Source of the DNA: Enterobacter cloacae subsp. cloacae ATCC 13047
GTDB lineage: Bacteria > Pseudomonadota > Gammaproteobacteria > Enterobacterales > Enterobacteriaceae
Direction: 5' to 3'
Assembly: GCF_000025565.1 (NCBI RefSeq)
Contig: NC_014121.1
Span: 4,426,216-4,490,215 of the forward strand
DNA length: 64,000 nt
The notes beneath the pieces are model-generated. The model had not been told where the DNA came from, made no database searches, and saw only the letters and a program-made list of their open reading frames with translations. Position numbers and translations under genes: made by a program. The stretch's first letter is position 1, and each line of letters opens with the position of its first letter. Below, piece by piece: positions 18,629 to 29,442 of this stretch.

Positions 18629-19792
18629 ATGAATAATTTTAATCTCCATACCCCAACCCGCATCCTGTTTGGTAAAGGCGCTATCGCCGATCTGCGTGCA
18701 CAGATCCCCGCTGACGCCCGCGTGCTGATCACCTACGGTGGCGGCAGCGTGAAAAAAACCGGCGTGCTGGATCAGGTTTACAGCGCACTGGAAGGTCTGG
18801 ACGTGCGCGAGTTTGGCGGTATCGAGCCAAACCCTTCTTATGAAACGCTGATGAACGCGGTGAAAATCGCCCGCGAAGAAAACATCACCTTCCTGCTGGC
18901 TGTCGGCGGGGGTTCCGTGCTGGACGGCACGAAGTTCATCGCCGCGGCAGCACACTACGCCGACGGTATCGACCCATGGCATATCCTGGAAACCCGCGGC
19001 AGCGACATTAAAAGCGCGATCCCGATGGGCTCCGTGCTGACCCTGCCAGCCACCGGTTCTGAATCCAACAAAGGCGCGGTGATCTCCCGTAAAACCACCG
19101 GAGACAAACAGGCCTTTATGAACGAGCACGTTCAGCCCGTATTCGCGATCCTCGATCCGGTGTACACCTACACCCTGCCCGCGCGTCAGGTCGCGAACGG
19201 CGTGGTCGACGCCTTTGTTCACACCGTTGAGCAGTACGTGACTTATCCGGTGGATGCCAAAATTCAGGATCGTTTTGCGGAAGGCATTCTGCTGACGCTG
19301 GTCGAAGAGGGTCCGAAGGCGCTGAAAGAGCCAGAAAACTACGACGTGCGTGCCAACGTGATGTGGGCTGCAACGCAGGCGCTGAACGGCCTGATTGGCG
19401 CAGGCGTGCCGCAGGACTGGGCAACCCACATGCTGGGCCATGAACTGACGGCGATGCACGGTCTGGATCACGCCCAGACGCTGGCGGTGGTTCTGCCGGC
19501 CCTGTGGAACGAAAAACGTGATACCAAACGCGCCAAACTGCTGCAGTACGCGGAACGCGTCTGGAACATCACCGAAGGTTCTGACGACGCGCGTATCGAT
19601 GCGGCAATCGAAGCGACCCGCAACTTCTTTGAAGGCCTGGGCGTGCCGACGCGTCTGTCCGGCTATGGTCTGGATGGCAGCTCTATCCCTGCCCTGCTGG
19701 CTAAACTTGAAGAACACGGCATGACTCAGCTGGGCGAACACGGCGACATTACGCTGGACGTTAGCCGTCGTATCTACGAGGCGGCGCGCTAA
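18629..19792 (+). CDS. yqhD: YqhD, NADPH-dependent aldehyde/alcohol dehydrogenase
   Basis: 387 residues, the E. coli length. It is a group III metal-dependent alcohol dehydrogenase that reduces short-chain aldehydes such as glyoxal, furfural and lipid-peroxidation products with NADPH. Visible features are the cofactor motif AVGGGSVLDGTKF, the substrate region TGSESNKGAVISRK and the metal ligands in VVDAFVHTVEQY and HMLGHELTAMHGLDHAQ. It is divergent from yqhC, its regulator in E. coli, with a 195-base intergenic region, and dkgA follows. Confidence 0.97.
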   Translation: MNNFNLHTPTRILFGKGAIADLRAQIPADARVLITYGGGSVKKTGVLDQVYSALEGLDVREFGGIEPNPSYETLMNAVKIAREENITFLLAVGGGSVLDGTKFIAAAAHYADGIDPWHILETRGSDIKSAIPMGSVLTLPATGSESNKGAVISRKTTGDKQAFMNEHVQPVFAILDPVYTYTLPARQVANGVVDAFVHTVEQYVTYPVDAKIQDRFAEGILLTLVEEGPKALKEPENYDVRANVMWAATQALNGLIGAGVPQDWATHMLGHELTAMHGLDHAQTLAVVLPALWNEKRDTKRAKLLQYAERVWNITEGSDDARIDAAIEATRNFFEGLGVPTRLSGYGLDGSSIPALLAKLEEHGMTQLGEHGDITLDVSRRIYEAAR

Positions 19793-19897
19793 GCGTTTTT
19801 GGCATCCTGCCTTTCGTTTTTTGACATTTCGTCCAGACTTAATGCACACCCCATCGCCGGAGTCCCCCTCCGGCGATGCGCACCTGAAGGAGGAAAA

Positions 19898-20725
19898 ATG
19901 GCAAACCAAACCGTAATCAAGCTGCAGGACGGCAACGTGATGCCCCAGTTGGGGCTAGGTGTATGGAAAGCCGGTAACGACGAGGTCGTCTCCGCCATTC
20001 ATAAAGCACTGGAAGTCGGCTATCGGTCCATTGATACCGCCGCCGCCTACAAAAACGAGGACGGCGTGGGGAAAGCACTGGCCAGCGCCGGTATGTCCCG
20101 CGACGACCTTTTTATCACCACCAAACTGTGGAACGACGACCAAAAGCGCCCACGCGAAGCGCTGCAGGAGAGCCTGGAGAAACTCCAGCTCGATTTCGTC
20201 GATCTGTATCTGATGCACTGGCCGGTTCCGGCTATCGACCATTATGTTGATGCCTGGAAAGGGATGATTGAACTGCAAAAAGAGGGGCTGGTGAAAAGCA
20301 TCGGCGTCTGTAACTTCCAGGTTCATCACCTGCAGCGTCTGATTGACGAAACGGGCGTTGTGCCGGTGATTAATCAGATTGAACTGCACCCGCTGATGCA
20401 GCAGCGCCAGCTTCACGCCTGGAACGCCACACACAAAATCCAGACCGAATCCTGGAGCCCGCTGGCTCAGGGCGGTGAAGGGGTGTTCGACCAGAAAATT
20501 ATCCGCGATCTGGCGGATAAATATGGCAAAACCCCGGCGCAGATTGTCATTCGCTGGCACCTGGACAACGGCCTGGTAGTGATCCCGAAATCGGTCACGC
20601 CATCGCGCATCGCCGAGAACTTCGACGTCTGGGATTTCCGCCTGGATAAAGATGAGCTGGGCGAGATTGCGAAACTGGATCAGGGCAAGCGTTTAGGGCC
20701 CGATCCGGATCAGTTTGGCGGGTAG
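19898..20725 (+). CDS. dkgA: DkgA, 2,5-diketo-D-gluconate reductase A / methylglyoxal reductase
   Basis: 275 residues from ATG 19898, preceded by AAGGAGG; the in-frame start at 19799 was rejected. It is an aldo-keto reductase (AKR5). Tetrad motifs are SIDTAAAYKNEDGVG (Asp, Tyr), FITTKLWND (Lys) and YLMHWPVPA (His). The C-terminal NADPH site is VVIPKSVTPSRIAEN. It reduces 2,5-diketogluconate, methylglyoxal and furfural, and in E. coli is co-induced with yqhD by YqhC. Confidence 0.97.
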   Translation: MANQTVIKLQDGNVMPQLGLGVWKAGNDEVVSAIHKALEVGYRSIDTAAAYKNEDGVGKALASAGMSRDDLFITTKLWNDDQKRPREALQESLEKLQLDFVDLYLMHWPVPAIDHYVDAWKGMIELQKEGLVKSIGVCNFQVHHLQRLIDETGVVPVINQIELHPLMQQRQLHAWNATHKIQTESWSPLAQGGEGVFDQKIIRDLADKYGKTPAQIVIRWHLDNGLVVIPKSVTPSRIAENFDVWDFRLDKDELGEIAKLDQGKRLGPDPDQFGG

Positions 20726-20731
20726 TAAAAA

Positions 20732-20803
20732 GCCGGGTGGCGGCTGCGCCTTACCCGGCCTACGCTCTGAGTTGTAGGCCCGGTAAGCGAAGCGCCACCG
20801 GGC
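20732..20803. repeat. BIME: two inverted REP units between dkgA and ygiQ
   Basis: Unit 1 (AGCCGGGTGGCGGC ... TTACCCGGCC) and unit 2 (GTAGGCCCGGTAAGCG ... CGCCACCGGGC) face each other across a short spacer. On the minus strand unit 1 is followed by TTTTTA and may end the ygiQ transcript. Confidence 0.88.
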
Positions 20804-20810
20804 AATGAGA

Positions 20811-22985
20811 CTAGCCGCTCTTACGTTTCACATTCTTTTTCGTTCCCGCGCTACCGTTCGAACGCTGATGCACAATTGGCGTATGCTTGGTCAGCGCCGG
20901 GCGCGTATGGCGGTTCTGGCGACGCGCTTCGCGCATCTCATCCAGCGTTGGTGCCGGCACCAGACAGTCGCGACGCGAGCCAATCAGATGCTTTTTCCCC
21001 ATCTCTTCCAGCGCCTGGCGGATCAGCGGCCAGTTAGCCGGATCGTGGTAGCGCAGCAGCGCTTTGTGCAGACGACGCTGTTTATCCCCTTTCGGCACCA
21101 CCACGTCTTCACTCTTGTAACCAATTTTACTCAGCGGGTTTTTGCCGGTGTAGTACATGGTTGTGGAGTTGGCGAGCGGTGACGGATAGAAGTTCTGCAC
21201 CTGATCCAGACGGAAGCGACGCTGTTTCAGCCACAGCGCCAGGTTCACCATGTCTTCATCGCGCGTACCCGGGTGGGCGGAGATGAAGTACGGGATCAGG
21301 TACTGCTCTTTCCCTGCCTGCTTTGAGTAGGTATCGAACAGCTGTTTAAAGCGATCGTAGCTGCCCATCCCCGGCTTCATCATTTTCGACAGCGGGCCTT
21401 CTTCGGTGTGCTCCGGCGCAATCTTCAGATAGCCACCGACGTGGTGCGTCGCCAGCTCTTTGATGTAACGCGGATCTTCCACAGCGATGTCGTAACGTAC
21501 CCCGGAGGCAATCAGGATTTTCTTGATACCCTTCAGATCACGCGCGCGGCGATAGAGGTTGATCGTCGGCTCGTGGTTGGTGTCCATATGTTCGCAAATG
21601 CTTGGATAGACACAGGAGAGACGGCGGCAGGTTTGCTCCGCGCGCGGCGATTTACAGCGCAGCATGTACATATTGGCCGTTGGGCCGCCGAGGTCGGAGA
21701 TCACCCCGGTAAAGCCAGGCACGGTATCGCGAATGGCTTCGATCTCGTTGATGATCGAATCTTCAGAACGGCTCTGAATAATGCGCCCCTCGTGCTCGGT
21801 AATGGAGCAGAAGGAGCAGCCGCCGAAGCAGCCGCGCATGATGTTGATCGAGAAGCGGATCATCTCATACGCCGGGATACGGGCGTTGCCGTACGCCGGG
21901 TGCGGCACGCGTTTGTACGGCAGCGCAAAGACGCTGTCCATCTCTTCGGTGGAGAGCGGGATCGCCGGTGGGTTGATCCAGATAAAACGCTCGCCGTGCT
22001 TCTGCATCAACGCACGCGCACAGCCGGGGTTGGTTTCATGGTGCAGAATACGGGACGCATGGGCGTAGAGCACCTTATCGGCTTTCACCTTCTCGTAGGA
22101 CGGCAGCAGCACATAGGTCTTTTCCCACGGTTTCGGACGCGGCGGCTGCACGACGATTGCCTTCGCTTCCGCTTTCTTTGGCTCAACCGGTTTGTTATCG
22201 GCGCACGGCAGATCTTCGCCATACGGGTGCGGGATAGGATCGATTTTGCCCGGCATATCGATGATGCGGGAATCCACCCCGCGCCAGCCCGGCAGCGCTT
22301 CTTTCACCATGATGGCGGTGTTGCGCACGTCGCGGATGCTGCTCACCGGCTCGCCCTGCGACAGACGGTGCGCCACTTCTACCAGTGGACGCTCGCCGTT
22401 ACCGTAAATCAGCATGTCGGCTTTGGAGTCCACCAGCACCGAGCGGCGCACGGTATCAGACCAGTAATCATAGTGCGCGGTACGACGCAGGCTCGCCTCG
22501 ATGCCGCCCAGGATCACCGGCACATCTTTCCAGGCTTCTTTACAGCGCTGGGTGTAGACCAGCGTGGCGCGGTCAGGGCGTTTGCCCGCCACGTTATCCG
22601 GTGTGTACGCATCGTCATTGCGCAGCTTACGGTCGGCGGTATAGCGGTTGATCATCGAGTCCATGTTACCGGCGGTCACGCCGAAGAACAGGTTCGGTTT
22701 ACCCAGACGCATAAAGTCGTCTTTGCTGTTCCAGTCTGGCTGGGAGATGATCCCCACGCGGAAGCCCTGCGCTTCAAGCATGCGGCCGCAGATGGCCATA
22801 CCGAAGCTCGGGTGGTCAACGTAGGCATCGCCCGTGACCAGAATGATATCGCAGCTATCCCAGCCCAGTTGGTCCATCTCTTCCCGGGACATCGGCAGGA
22901 ACGGCGCCGGTCCAAAGCAGGCCGCCCAGTACTGGGGCCACGAGAAAAGGTCACGATCCGGCTGGATCAGGGAAATTGCGCTCAT
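20811..22985 (-). CDS. ygiQ: YgiQ, radical SAM protein UPF0313
   Basis: 724 residues (E. coli about 739). An N-terminal domain of about 300 residues precedes a radical SAM core whose [4Fe-4S] motif CFGGCSFC begins near residue 385. The basic C-terminal tail carries a lysine/arginine-rich end (KKNVKRKSG). The substrate of the family is not known to me. In E. coli ygiQ is part of the ygiQ-ftsP-plsC neighbourhood; here a TrkH-like gene intervenes. Long ORFs on the opposite strand are codon-bias shadows. Confidence 0.95.
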   Translation of the reverse strand: MSAISLIQPDRDLFSWPQYWAACFGPAPFLPMSREEMDQLGWDSCDIILVTGDAYVDHPSFGMAICGRMLEAQGFRVGIISQPDWNSKDDFMRLGKPNLFFGVTAGNMDSMINRYTADRKLRNDDAYTPDNVAGKRPDRATLVYTQRCKEAWKDVPVILGGIEASLRRTAHYDYWSDTVRRSVLVDSKADMLIYGNGERPLVEVAHRLSQGEPVSSIRDVRNTAIMVKEALPGWRGVDSRIIDMPGKIDPIPHPYGEDLPCADNKPVEPKKAEAKAIVVQPPRPKPWEKTYVLLPSYEKVKADKVLYAHASRILHHETNPGCARALMQKHGERFIWINPPAIPLSTEEMDSVFALPYKRVPHPAYGNARIPAYEMIRFSINIMRGCFGGCSFCSITEHEGRIIQSRSEDSIINEIEAIRDTVPGFTGVISDLGGPTANMYMLRCKSPRAEQTCRRLSCVYPSICEHMDTNHEPTINLYRRARDLKGIKKILIASGVRYDIAVEDPRYIKELATHHVGGYLKIAPEHTEEGPLSKMMKPGMGSYDRFKQLFDTYSKQAGKEQYLIPYFISAHPGTRDEDMVNLALWLKQRRFRLDQVQNFYPSPLANSTTMYYTGKNPLSKIGYKSEDVVVPKGDKQRRLHKALLRYHDPANWPLIRQALEEMGKKHLIGSRRDCLVPAPTLDEMREARRQNRHTRPALTKHTPIVHQRSNGSAGTKKNVKRKSG

Positions 22986-23185
22986 AATGCTTCCGAAGAA
23001 AAAATAGACAAAAGGAGCCGGATTATACGCTGTTCATCCGCCGGATTTGAAGAAAAGGATGCAAGAGGCAGACAGATATTCACAGAAGTCGTTAAAATAC
23101 AGCGCCCTGATTATTTTGGCTCATAATATTCACTCTAACTTCCGGTGATTTTCCCCCGGAACAGGTTCTTGCGCGGAGTTCTGTT

Positions 23186-24661
23186 GTGAAGTTCAACGAT
23201 TCGTTACATGTCTCCCAGCTGCGGGTTGTGCTTCATCTCTGCGGGTTTCTGGTTCTTCTGTACAGCCTGTCTATGCTGCCGCCGATGGTTATCGCTCTGC
23301 TGAATAAAGAGCGAACCTATTTTGCTTTTTTGACCACCTTTTTGACCTTTTTCAGCCTCGGCGGCCTGGCCTGGCGGGCAACCCGTCACGCCGGTATACA
23401 GCTACGCACCCGCGACGGATTCGTGATTATCGTCCTGTTCTGGCTGCTGTTCTCATTAATCAGCGCCATGCCGCTCTGGATGGACGATGGCCTGCAACTC
23501 TCCTTTGCTGACGCACTTTTTGAAGGCGTTTCCGGGATCACCACCACGGGCGCAACGGTGATCGGCGACGTCAGCGCCCTGCCCAAATCGTACCTCTATT
23601 ATCGCGCGCAGCTCAATTTCATTGGCGGGCTGGGCGTCATCGTGCTGGCCGTCGCAGTCCTGCCGCTGCTGGGCATCGGTGGTATGAAGCTGTACCAGTC
23701 AGAAATGCCCGGCCCGTTTAAAGAGGAGCGTCTGACGCCCCGGCTCGCCGATACCGCACGCACCCTGTGGGTCACCTATCTGGCACTGGGGATAACCTGC
23801 ACGCTGGCGTACTGGCTGGCGGGGATGCCCTTTTTTGATGCCGTTTGTCACGGGCTCTCCACCGTATCCCTGGGCGGCTTTTCAACCCGCAGCGAGAGCA
23901 TCGGTTTTTATGACAGCCACGCGATTGAGCTTGTCGCCGGCACCTTTTCGCTGCTTTCGGCGTTTAACTTTACCCTCTGGTATGTCGCCCTTGTCAGACG
24001 CACGCTGAAGCCGATTCGCCGCAGCCCGGAGGTGAGATTCTTTCTGGCCGCTGCCGCGGTGCTTATCGCCATTACCGCCTGGCAGGTCTGGCACGCGGGA
24101 ATGTATAACCCTCTCGACAGCCTGGTGCACGCCTTCTTCCTGGCAAGCTCAATGATGACCGATAACGGCCTTTCAACGGCCGATTACGCCCACTGGCCTG
24201 CCCACACCATATTCCTGCTGCTGAGCGCCAGCTTCTTTGGTGGCTGCGTGGGTTCGACCTGCGGTGGGATTAAGGCCCTGCGTTTTCTGATGATGTTCAA
24301 GCAGAGTATCCAGGAGATGAATCAGCTGGCGCATCCGCGGGCGCTGCTGACCATCAAGGTTGGCAACAGCGTGGTGAATGAGCGCGTCCTGCGTTCGGTA
24401 TGGAGCTTCTTCTTTCTCTACGTGATGATCACAGGCTTTTTCGTCTGGGCGCTCAATCTGATGGGCTATGACCTCTTTACATCATTTGCGACGGTGGCTG
24501 CCTGTATCAACAATATGGGGCTGGGCTTTGGCGAAACGGCATCAACCTTCGGGACGTTAAAGGAAGAGGCCAAGCTGTTGATGTGCGCAGCGATGATCTT
24601 AGGACGTCTGGAAATTTATCCGGTGTTGATCCTGTGCTCGCGCTTTTTCTGGCGGGCATAA
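23186..24661 (+). CDS. TrkH/TrkG-like potassium transporter
   Basis: 491 residues from GTG 23186, with CGGAG upstream. Ten or so membrane helices in the four-fold MPM repeat of the SKT family are recognisable. The filter-like loops are ITTTGATVIG, LSTVSLGGFSTRS, SSMMTDNGLS and ACINNMGLGFG. The glycines are kept, but the third loop reads T-D-N-G where E. coli TrkH has T-T-A-G, and the GSTGGG motif of TrkH reads GSTCGG. It should work with the cytosolic TrkA ring in K+ uptake. The main trkH of enterobacteria lies elsewhere, so this is probably a second paralogue. Confidence 0.86.
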   Translation: MKFNDSLHVSQLRVVLHLCGFLVLLYSLSMLPPMVIALLNKERTYFAFLTTFLTFFSLGGLAWRATRHAGIQLRTRDGFVIIVLFWLLFSLISAMPLWMDDGLQLSFADALFEGVSGITTTGATVIGDVSALPKSYLYYRAQLNFIGGLGVIVLAVAVLPLLGIGGMKLYQSEMPGPFKEERLTPRLADTARTLWVTYLALGITCTLAYWLAGMPFFDAVCHGLSTVSLGGFSTRSESIGFYDSHAIELVAGTFSLLSAFNFTLWYVALVRRTLKPIRRSPEVRFFLAAAAVLIAITAWQVWHAGMYNPLDSLVHAFFLASSMMTDNGLSTADYAHWPAHTIFLLLSASFFGGCVGSTCGGIKALRFLMMFKQSIQEMNQLAHPRALLTIKVGNSVVNERVLRSVWSFFFLYVMITGFFVWALNLMGYDLFTSFATVAACINNMGLGFGETASTFGTLKEEAKLLMCAAMILGRLEIYPVLILCSRFFWRA

Positions 24662-24691
24662 CGCATTCCCGGCGCACCGGGAATGATGTGC

Positions 24692-26104
24692 TTACGGCGC
24701 CGGGTTAACCAGCATTTGCCCTACGGAGCCCCTGTCCATCATCTCCAGCGTCTGGCTGTGGAACAGGAACGGGAAGTGCGGCCAGGAAGGCTGGCCGTAG
24801 TAGACAAGCAGTTCAACCTGACCATCCACCCAGACGGTGTCTTTCCAGCCCCTGTCTTCCGGGAACGGCATCGCGCCGTTCACGTTGCGGATCAGGAATG
24901 ACACACCTTCAATATGGAACGACTGCGGCATGTCGGAGCGAACGGTCCAGCGCTCCCAGGTGCCCTGCTGCGCGGTAATGTCGATACGGTTAACGTCCCA
25001 CAGCGCGCCGTTGATGCCCGGGTCGTCGCCGAGGCTGATATCACGGCTGCGTACCGGCGAACCGCTCATGATCTCCTGCGGCAGCAGGCGCATAGGCAGG
25101 CTGTCGGTCACCAGCGGCAGCAGACCGGTTGGGCGCAGGGTCAGCACCAGCGTGGAGACCAGAATGCTCGACGGCTCAAAGAAGCCACGAATGCGATCCA
25201 CAATGCTCGCCGCTTCGCCGCAGGTCACCGAGACTTCATCGCCGTTGGTCATATCCACGAGGATTTCACGGCGTTCACCCGGGGCAAGCGCCAGCTGTTT
25301 AACGGACACCGGCGCGGGTAAAAAGCCCTGGTCGCCAGAGATCACATGCAGCGGGCGGCCATCGCTCATCTGCAACAGATAGCGGCGCGAGTTAGAGGCG
25401 TTCAGCAGACGCAGGCGAACCCAGCCGCGCGAGACTTCGACATAGGGACTTTGCGCGCCGTTGACCAGCAGCGTGTCGCCAACAAAGCCACCGCTGCCCG
25501 GCTCGCTGTATTCCGGTGTGCCAAAGTTATCCAGACGCTTGTCCTGGATAATGACCGGGAAATCATCCACGCCGTAGTGGTTTGGAATGGGCAGAGATTT
25601 ACTGACCTCGTCTTCTATCAGCCACATCCCGGCCAGGCCGTTATAAACCTGCTGGGCAGTGCGGTTAGGGGTATTAGCGTGATACCACAGCGTCGCCGCG
25701 CTCTGACGGATTGGCAGTACGGGAGCCCAGTCGGCGTTAGGCGACATCATGCGCGCGGCCCCGCCAATCAACGGGCCGGGAACCTGCAACCCGCTGATGG
25801 TCATCGCCACATTTTCAGGCGTGCGGTTGCTGTAGATGAGCTTTACGTCATCGCCATTCCACACGCGGATGGTCGGCCCAAGGTAGCGCCCGTTAATGCC
25901 CCAGACTGGCGCGCGGGTTCCCTGGGTAAACGACCAGTGGCTTCGCTGTAGCGTCAGGAATAGCGGCTGCCCGCGACGGGATTCAATCAACGGCGGAATG
26001 GGCAGCGGCTGTTGCTGCCCGGCGGCGCTGGCTGTCAGCGGCATCGCACCCGCACAAAGGGCGATCCCTGAAGCCTGAATAAACTGACGCCGACTGAGTG
26101 ACAT
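24692..26104 (-). CDS. ftsP: FtsP (SufI), cell-division protein, multicopper-oxidase fold
   Basis: 470 residues from ATG 26104, equal to E. coli FtsP; the in-frame start 27 bases upstream was rejected. It has a Tat signal with twin arginines (SRRQFIQA) and cleavage near AASAAG. Three cupredoxin domains follow, but as in E. coli the copper-ligand histidines are mostly lost. It localises to the division ring and stabilises the divisome under stress. Downstream of plsC on the same strand, 59 bases apart. Confidence 0.97.
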   Translation of the reverse strand: MSLSRRQFIQASGIALCAGAMPLTASAAGQQQPLPIPPLIESRRGQPLFLTLQRSHWSFTQGTRAPVWGINGRYLGPTIRVWNGDDVKLIYSNRTPENVAMTISGLQVPGPLIGGAARMMSPNADWAPVLPIRQSAATLWYHANTPNRTAQQVYNGLAGMWLIEDEVSKSLPIPNHYGVDDFPVIIQDKRLDNFGTPEYSEPGSGGFVGDTLLVNGAQSPYVEVSRGWVRLRLLNASNSRRYLLQMSDGRPLHVISGDQGFLPAPVSVKQLALAPGERREILVDMTNGDEVSVTCGEAASIVDRIRGFFEPSSILVSTLVLTLRPTGLLPLVTDSLPMRLLPQEIMSGSPVRSRDISLGDDPGINGALWDVNRIDITAQQGTWERWTVRSDMPQSFHIEGVSFLIRNVNGAMPFPEDRGWKDTVWVDGQVELLVYYGQPSWPHFPFLFHSQTLEMMDRGSVGQMLVNPAP

Positions 26105-26163
26105 ATAAGCTCCATCTGAAACGACTAACAACGCGGGAATTCGTTTTCCCTTTTAACGCCGGA

Positions 26164-26901
26164 TTAGATCTTCCCGGCAGCTTCTCTCTCTGCGACTTCT
26201 TTGTCGAGCTGAGCAATATGCTGAACCATCAGTTCACGGCAGTGCGCTGCCAGCTCGCGGACCTGATCTTTACCGTATTTGCTGGTATCGACCGGCGGCA
26301 GCATCTCGACAATCACCAGCCCGTTATTCAGGCGGTTAAGATTAATCTTATTCGATGTATTGGAAACACACACGGGAATAATTGGAACGCCCGCCGCAAT
26401 TGCGGCATGAAACGCCCCGGTTTTAAACGGCAGCAGACCGCGACCGCGGCTGCGCGTGCCTTCCGGGAACATCCAGATAGAAATGCGGCGCTTTTTGAAG
26501 TGGTTCACCACTTCCGCAATGGTACCGTGCGCTTTTGCGCGGTTATTACGGTCAATCAGCAGGTTGCCCGTCAGCCAGTAGAGCTGGCCGAAAAAGGGGA
26601 TCCACAGCAGGCTCTTCTTACCCACCGTCACGGTCGGCGGCAGCACGATGTTAGAGGCAGTCACCATATCGTAATTATTTTGATGGTTTGCGATATAGAT
26701 GGCGTTACCGAAATTCTCCGCCCCTTCCGGCAGACGCTTTTCAACCTTCAGGCCAAACAGCGGCGCAAGACGACCAAACATGTGGCCGAAGGTGGCGACA
26801 TGCTTCGGGTTACGCGGGCTGAACAGGCAATAGATGCAGCCGAAAACACAGACCAGAATGCAGTAGATAACGGTAAGAATAAGACGAACAATGTATAGCA
26901 T
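26164..26901 (-). CDS. plsC: PlsC, 1-acyl-sn-glycerol-3-phosphate acyltransferase
   Basis: 245 residues from ATG 26901, equal to E. coli PlsC. It makes phosphatidic acid at the inner membrane from lysophosphatidic acid and acyl-ACP/CoA. The NHQNNYD motif holds the catalytic His73 and Asp78, and FPEGTRS is the glycerol-phosphate-binding motif. An N-terminal membrane helix is present (about 3-26). It lies between parC and ftsP on the minus strand, as in E. coli. It is essential in E. coli. Confidence 0.98.
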   Translation of the reverse strand: MLYIVRLILTVIYCILVCVFGCIYCLFSPRNPKHVATFGHMFGRLAPLFGLKVEKRLPEGAENFGNAIYIANHQNNYDMVTASNIVLPPTVTVGKKSLLWIPFFGQLYWLTGNLLIDRNNRAKAHGTIAEVVNHFKKRRISIWMFPEGTRSRGRGLLPFKTGAFHAAIAAGVPIIPVCVSNTSNKINLNRLNNGLVIVEMLPPVDTSKYGKDQVRELAAHCRELMVQHIAQLDKEVAEREAAGKI

Positions 26902-27031
26902 AGCGACCTCTGAAGCCCTGACAGCTGACAATTATACTTCACCTGTGGCCAGGTAAGGACTTTATTACGAGCGCGTATTGTTAATCGCAACGCACGAATT
27001 AACAACGGTTTTACGGGAAATTTTATTGGAT

Positions 27032-27056
27032 ATCCCCCTCCGGAACAGAGGGGGAT
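27032..27056 (-). terminator. hairpin after parC
   Basis: Perfect 9-bp stem ATCCCCCTC/GAGGGGGAT with a 7-base loop, 10 bases past the parC stop on the minus strand and followed by AT-rich sequence rather than a pure T-run. Confidence 0.65.
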
Positions 27057-27065
27057 CGAAACGCG

Positions 27066-29324
27066 TTACTCTTCGCTGTCGCCCGCGTTGCTGCGTGCAG
27101 GAGAATCGATCTCCACGCGGTCGATACGCTGCAGGCCGCGCATCAGCGAACCGCGGCGTCCGCGCTCGCCCACCACCTTCTGCAACTCTTCCGGACGCAG
27201 CTTGATTTTACGCTTTCCGACATGAATGGTCAGCGTGCTCTGCGGCGGCAGAATGAAGAGATGCGCCAGGCCATCTTCACCTTTTGCGGCTTCCGCCGAC
27301 GGGATGTTGATGATCTTATTGCCCTTCCCTTTTGACAACTCCGGCAGGTCGCTGACCGGGAACATCAGCATGCGCCCGGCAGACGTGATGGCCAGCAGCA
27401 TGTCGCTCTCGTTCTCAACCACCAGCGGCGGCATAACATGTGCGTTATCCGGCAGGCTGATCATGGCTTTACCGGCACGGTTACGTGACACGAGATCGTT
27501 AAAGGTACAGATAAAACCGTAACCCGCATCTGAGGCCAACAGCAGTTTCTGGTCGTCGGCTTCCATCAGCATGTGGTCAACCGTCGCCCCCGGCGGCAGC
27601 GTCAGCTTGCCGGTCAGCGGTTCGCCCTGACCACGCGCGGAAGGCAGCGTGATCGGATCGATGGCGTAACTGCGGCCCGTGGAGTCAATAAACGCCACCG
27701 GCTGGTTGCTCTTGCCTTTCACGGCCGCCTTGAAGCTGTCGCCCGCTTTGTAGCTCAGCCCCGGCGCGTCGATATCATGGCCTTTGGCGCTACGCACCCA
27801 GCCGCTCTGGGACAGGACGATGGTGACCGGCTCTGAAGGCTGCATGTCATGCTCGTTCATCGCCTTCGCTTCTTCGCGCTCATGCAGCGGAGAACGGCGG
27901 TCGTCGCCGAAGGCATCGGCATCGGCCTGCAACTCTTTCTTCAGCAGGGTGTTCATTTTGCGTTCGGACGCAAGGATCGCCTGCAGCTGATCGCGCTCTT
28001 TTTCCAGCTCGTTCTGCTCACCGCGGATCTTCATCTCTTCCAGCTTAGCGAGATGGCGCAGCTTCAGTTCGAGGATCGCTTCAGCCTGGGTTTCACTGAT
28101 ACCAAAGCGCGACATTAATACGGGCTTCGGCTCGTCCTCGGTACGGATGATCTCAATGACTTCATCAATATTGAGGAACGCCACCAGCAAACCTTCGAGG
28201 ATATGCAGGCGCTTAAGCACTTTCTCCAGACGGTGGTTCAGACGACGGCGCACCGTATCGCGACGGAAGGTCAGCCATTCGGAGAGGATCTCCAGCAGGT
28301 TTTTCACCGCCGGGCGTCCGTCCAGACCGATCATGTTCAGGTTGATGCGGTAGCTTTTTTCCAGGTCGGTGGTGGCGAACAGGTGGTTCATCACCTGCTC
28401 CATGTCCACGCGGTTAGAGCGCGGCACGATCACCAGACGGGTTGGGTTTTCGTGGTCGGATTCATCGCGCAGGTCGTCCACCATCGGCAGCTTTTTATTG
28501 CGCATCTGGGAGGCGATCTGCTCCAGCACCTTGGCACCAGAGACCTGATGCGGCAGCGCGGTGATCACTACGGCGCCATCCTCTTTGGTCCACACCGCGC
28601 GCATGCGCACGGAGCCACGGCCGTTCTGGTAGATTTTGCGGATTTCCGCACGCGAGGTGATGATCTCAGCTTCGGTCGGGAAGTCCGGCCCCTGAACGAT
28701 ATCCAGCAGCTCGTCCAGCGAGGTTTTCGGCTGTTCAATCAGGGTGATGGCGGCTTTCGCCACTTCACGCAGGTTGTGTGGCGGGATGTCTGTCGCCATA
28801 CCGACCGCGATACCGGTGGTGCCGTTCAGCAGGATATTCGGCAGACGCGCAGGCAGCATTTTCGGCTCCTGCAGCGTGCCGTCGAAGTTTGGCACCCAGT
28901 CCACCGTCCCCTGGCCGAGTTCGCCCAGCAGCACTTCGGCATATTTAGACAGGCGGGATTCGGTATAACGCATCGCCGCGAAGGATTTCGGATCGTCCGG
29001 TGCCCCCCAGTTCCCCTGACCGTCCACCAGCGGGTAACGATAAGAGAACGGCTGGGCCATCAGCACCATCGCTTCATAGCAGGCGCTGTCGCCGTGCGGA
29101 TGATATTTACCCAGTACGTCACCGACGGTACGGGCGGATTTCTTGAACTTGGCGGTGGCGTTCAGCCCCAGCTCGGACATCGCATAGACGATGCGACGCT
29201 GAACGGGCTTCAGGCCATCCCCGATAAACGGCAATGCCCTGTCCATGATGACGTACATGGAGTAGTTCAGGTAGGCGTTTTCCGTGAATTCATGTAGCGC
29301 GAGGCGCTCTGCCATATCGCTCAT
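27066..29324 (-). CDS. parC: ParC, topoisomerase IV subunit A
   Basis: 752 residues, the E. coli length. It breaks and rejoins DNA and, with ParE (46158-48050), decatenates daughter chromosomes. The N-terminal winged-helix region has the quinolone-resistance determining segment [14 protein letters not shown] with wild-type Ser80 and Glu84, and the catalytic Tyr120 in AAMRYTES. The C-terminal third is the beta-pinwheel DNA-wrapping domain. Fluoroquinolone resistance at these ParC positions is therefore not indicated. Confidence 0.99.
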   Translation of the reverse strand: MSDMAERLALHEFTENAYLNYSMYVIMDRALPFIGDGLKPVQRRIVYAMSELGLNATAKFKKSARTVGDVLGKYHPHGDSACYEAMVLMAQPFSYRYPLVDGQGNWGAPDDPKSFAAMRYTESRLSKYAEVLLGELGQGTVDWVPNFDGTLQEPKMLPARLPNILLNGTTGIAVGMATDIPPHNLREVAKAAITLIEQPKTSLDELLDIVQGPDFPTEAEIITSRAEIRKIYQNGRGSVRMRAVWTKEDGAVVITALPHQVSGAKVLEQIASQMRNKKLPMVDDLRDESDHENPTRLVIVPRSNRVDMEQVMNHLFATTDLEKSYRINLNMIGLDGRPAVKNLLEILSEWLTFRRDTVRRRLNHRLEKVLKRLHILEGLLVAFLNIDEVIEIIRTEDEPKPVLMSRFGISETQAEAILELKLRHLAKLEEMKIRGEQNELEKERDQLQAILASERKMNTLLKKELQADADAFGDDRRSPLHEREEAKAMNEHDMQPSEPVTIVLSQSGWVRSAKGHDIDAPGLSYKAGDSFKAAVKGKSNQPVAFIDSTGRSYAIDPITLPSARGQGEPLTGKLTLPPGATVDHMLMEADDQKLLLASDAGYGFICTFNDLVSRNRAGKAMISLPDNAHVMPPLVVENESDMLLAITSAGRMLMFPVSDLPELSKGKGNKIINIPSAEAAKGEDGLAHLFILPPQSTLTIHVGKRKIKLRPEELQKVVGERGRRGSLMRGLQRIDRVEIDSPARSNAGDSEE

Positions 29325-29405
29325 TACGTGTGATTCCTCAACTCAGAAACCGATGGGTTTCAGGCAATATTGCCGCAGATACTACCCTATCTGGCGAGTT
29401 GAGTC

Positions 29406-29437
29406 ACAAAGAAAAAGGGCCGGATAAGCGGCCCTTT
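29406..29437 (-). terminator. ygiW terminator
   Basis: On the minus strand AAAGGGCCG-CTTATC-CGGCCCTTT is followed by TTC TTTG, six bases after the ygiW stop. Confidence 0.85.
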
Positions 29438-29442
29438 CTGGG

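Noticed and set aside
18440..19909. 489-codon open frame antisense to yqhD
   Set aside because: Covers the conserved yqhD gene and its promoter; composition typical of an antisense shadow.
21408..23126. 572-codon open frame antisense to ygiQ
   Set aside because: Shadow of ygiQ: histidine/arginine-rich low-information sequence with no Shine-Dalgarno or motif.
27066..29324. quinolone-resistance mutation in parC
   Set aside because: Ser80 and Glu84 are wild type; nothing in ParE stands out as a known resistance change.
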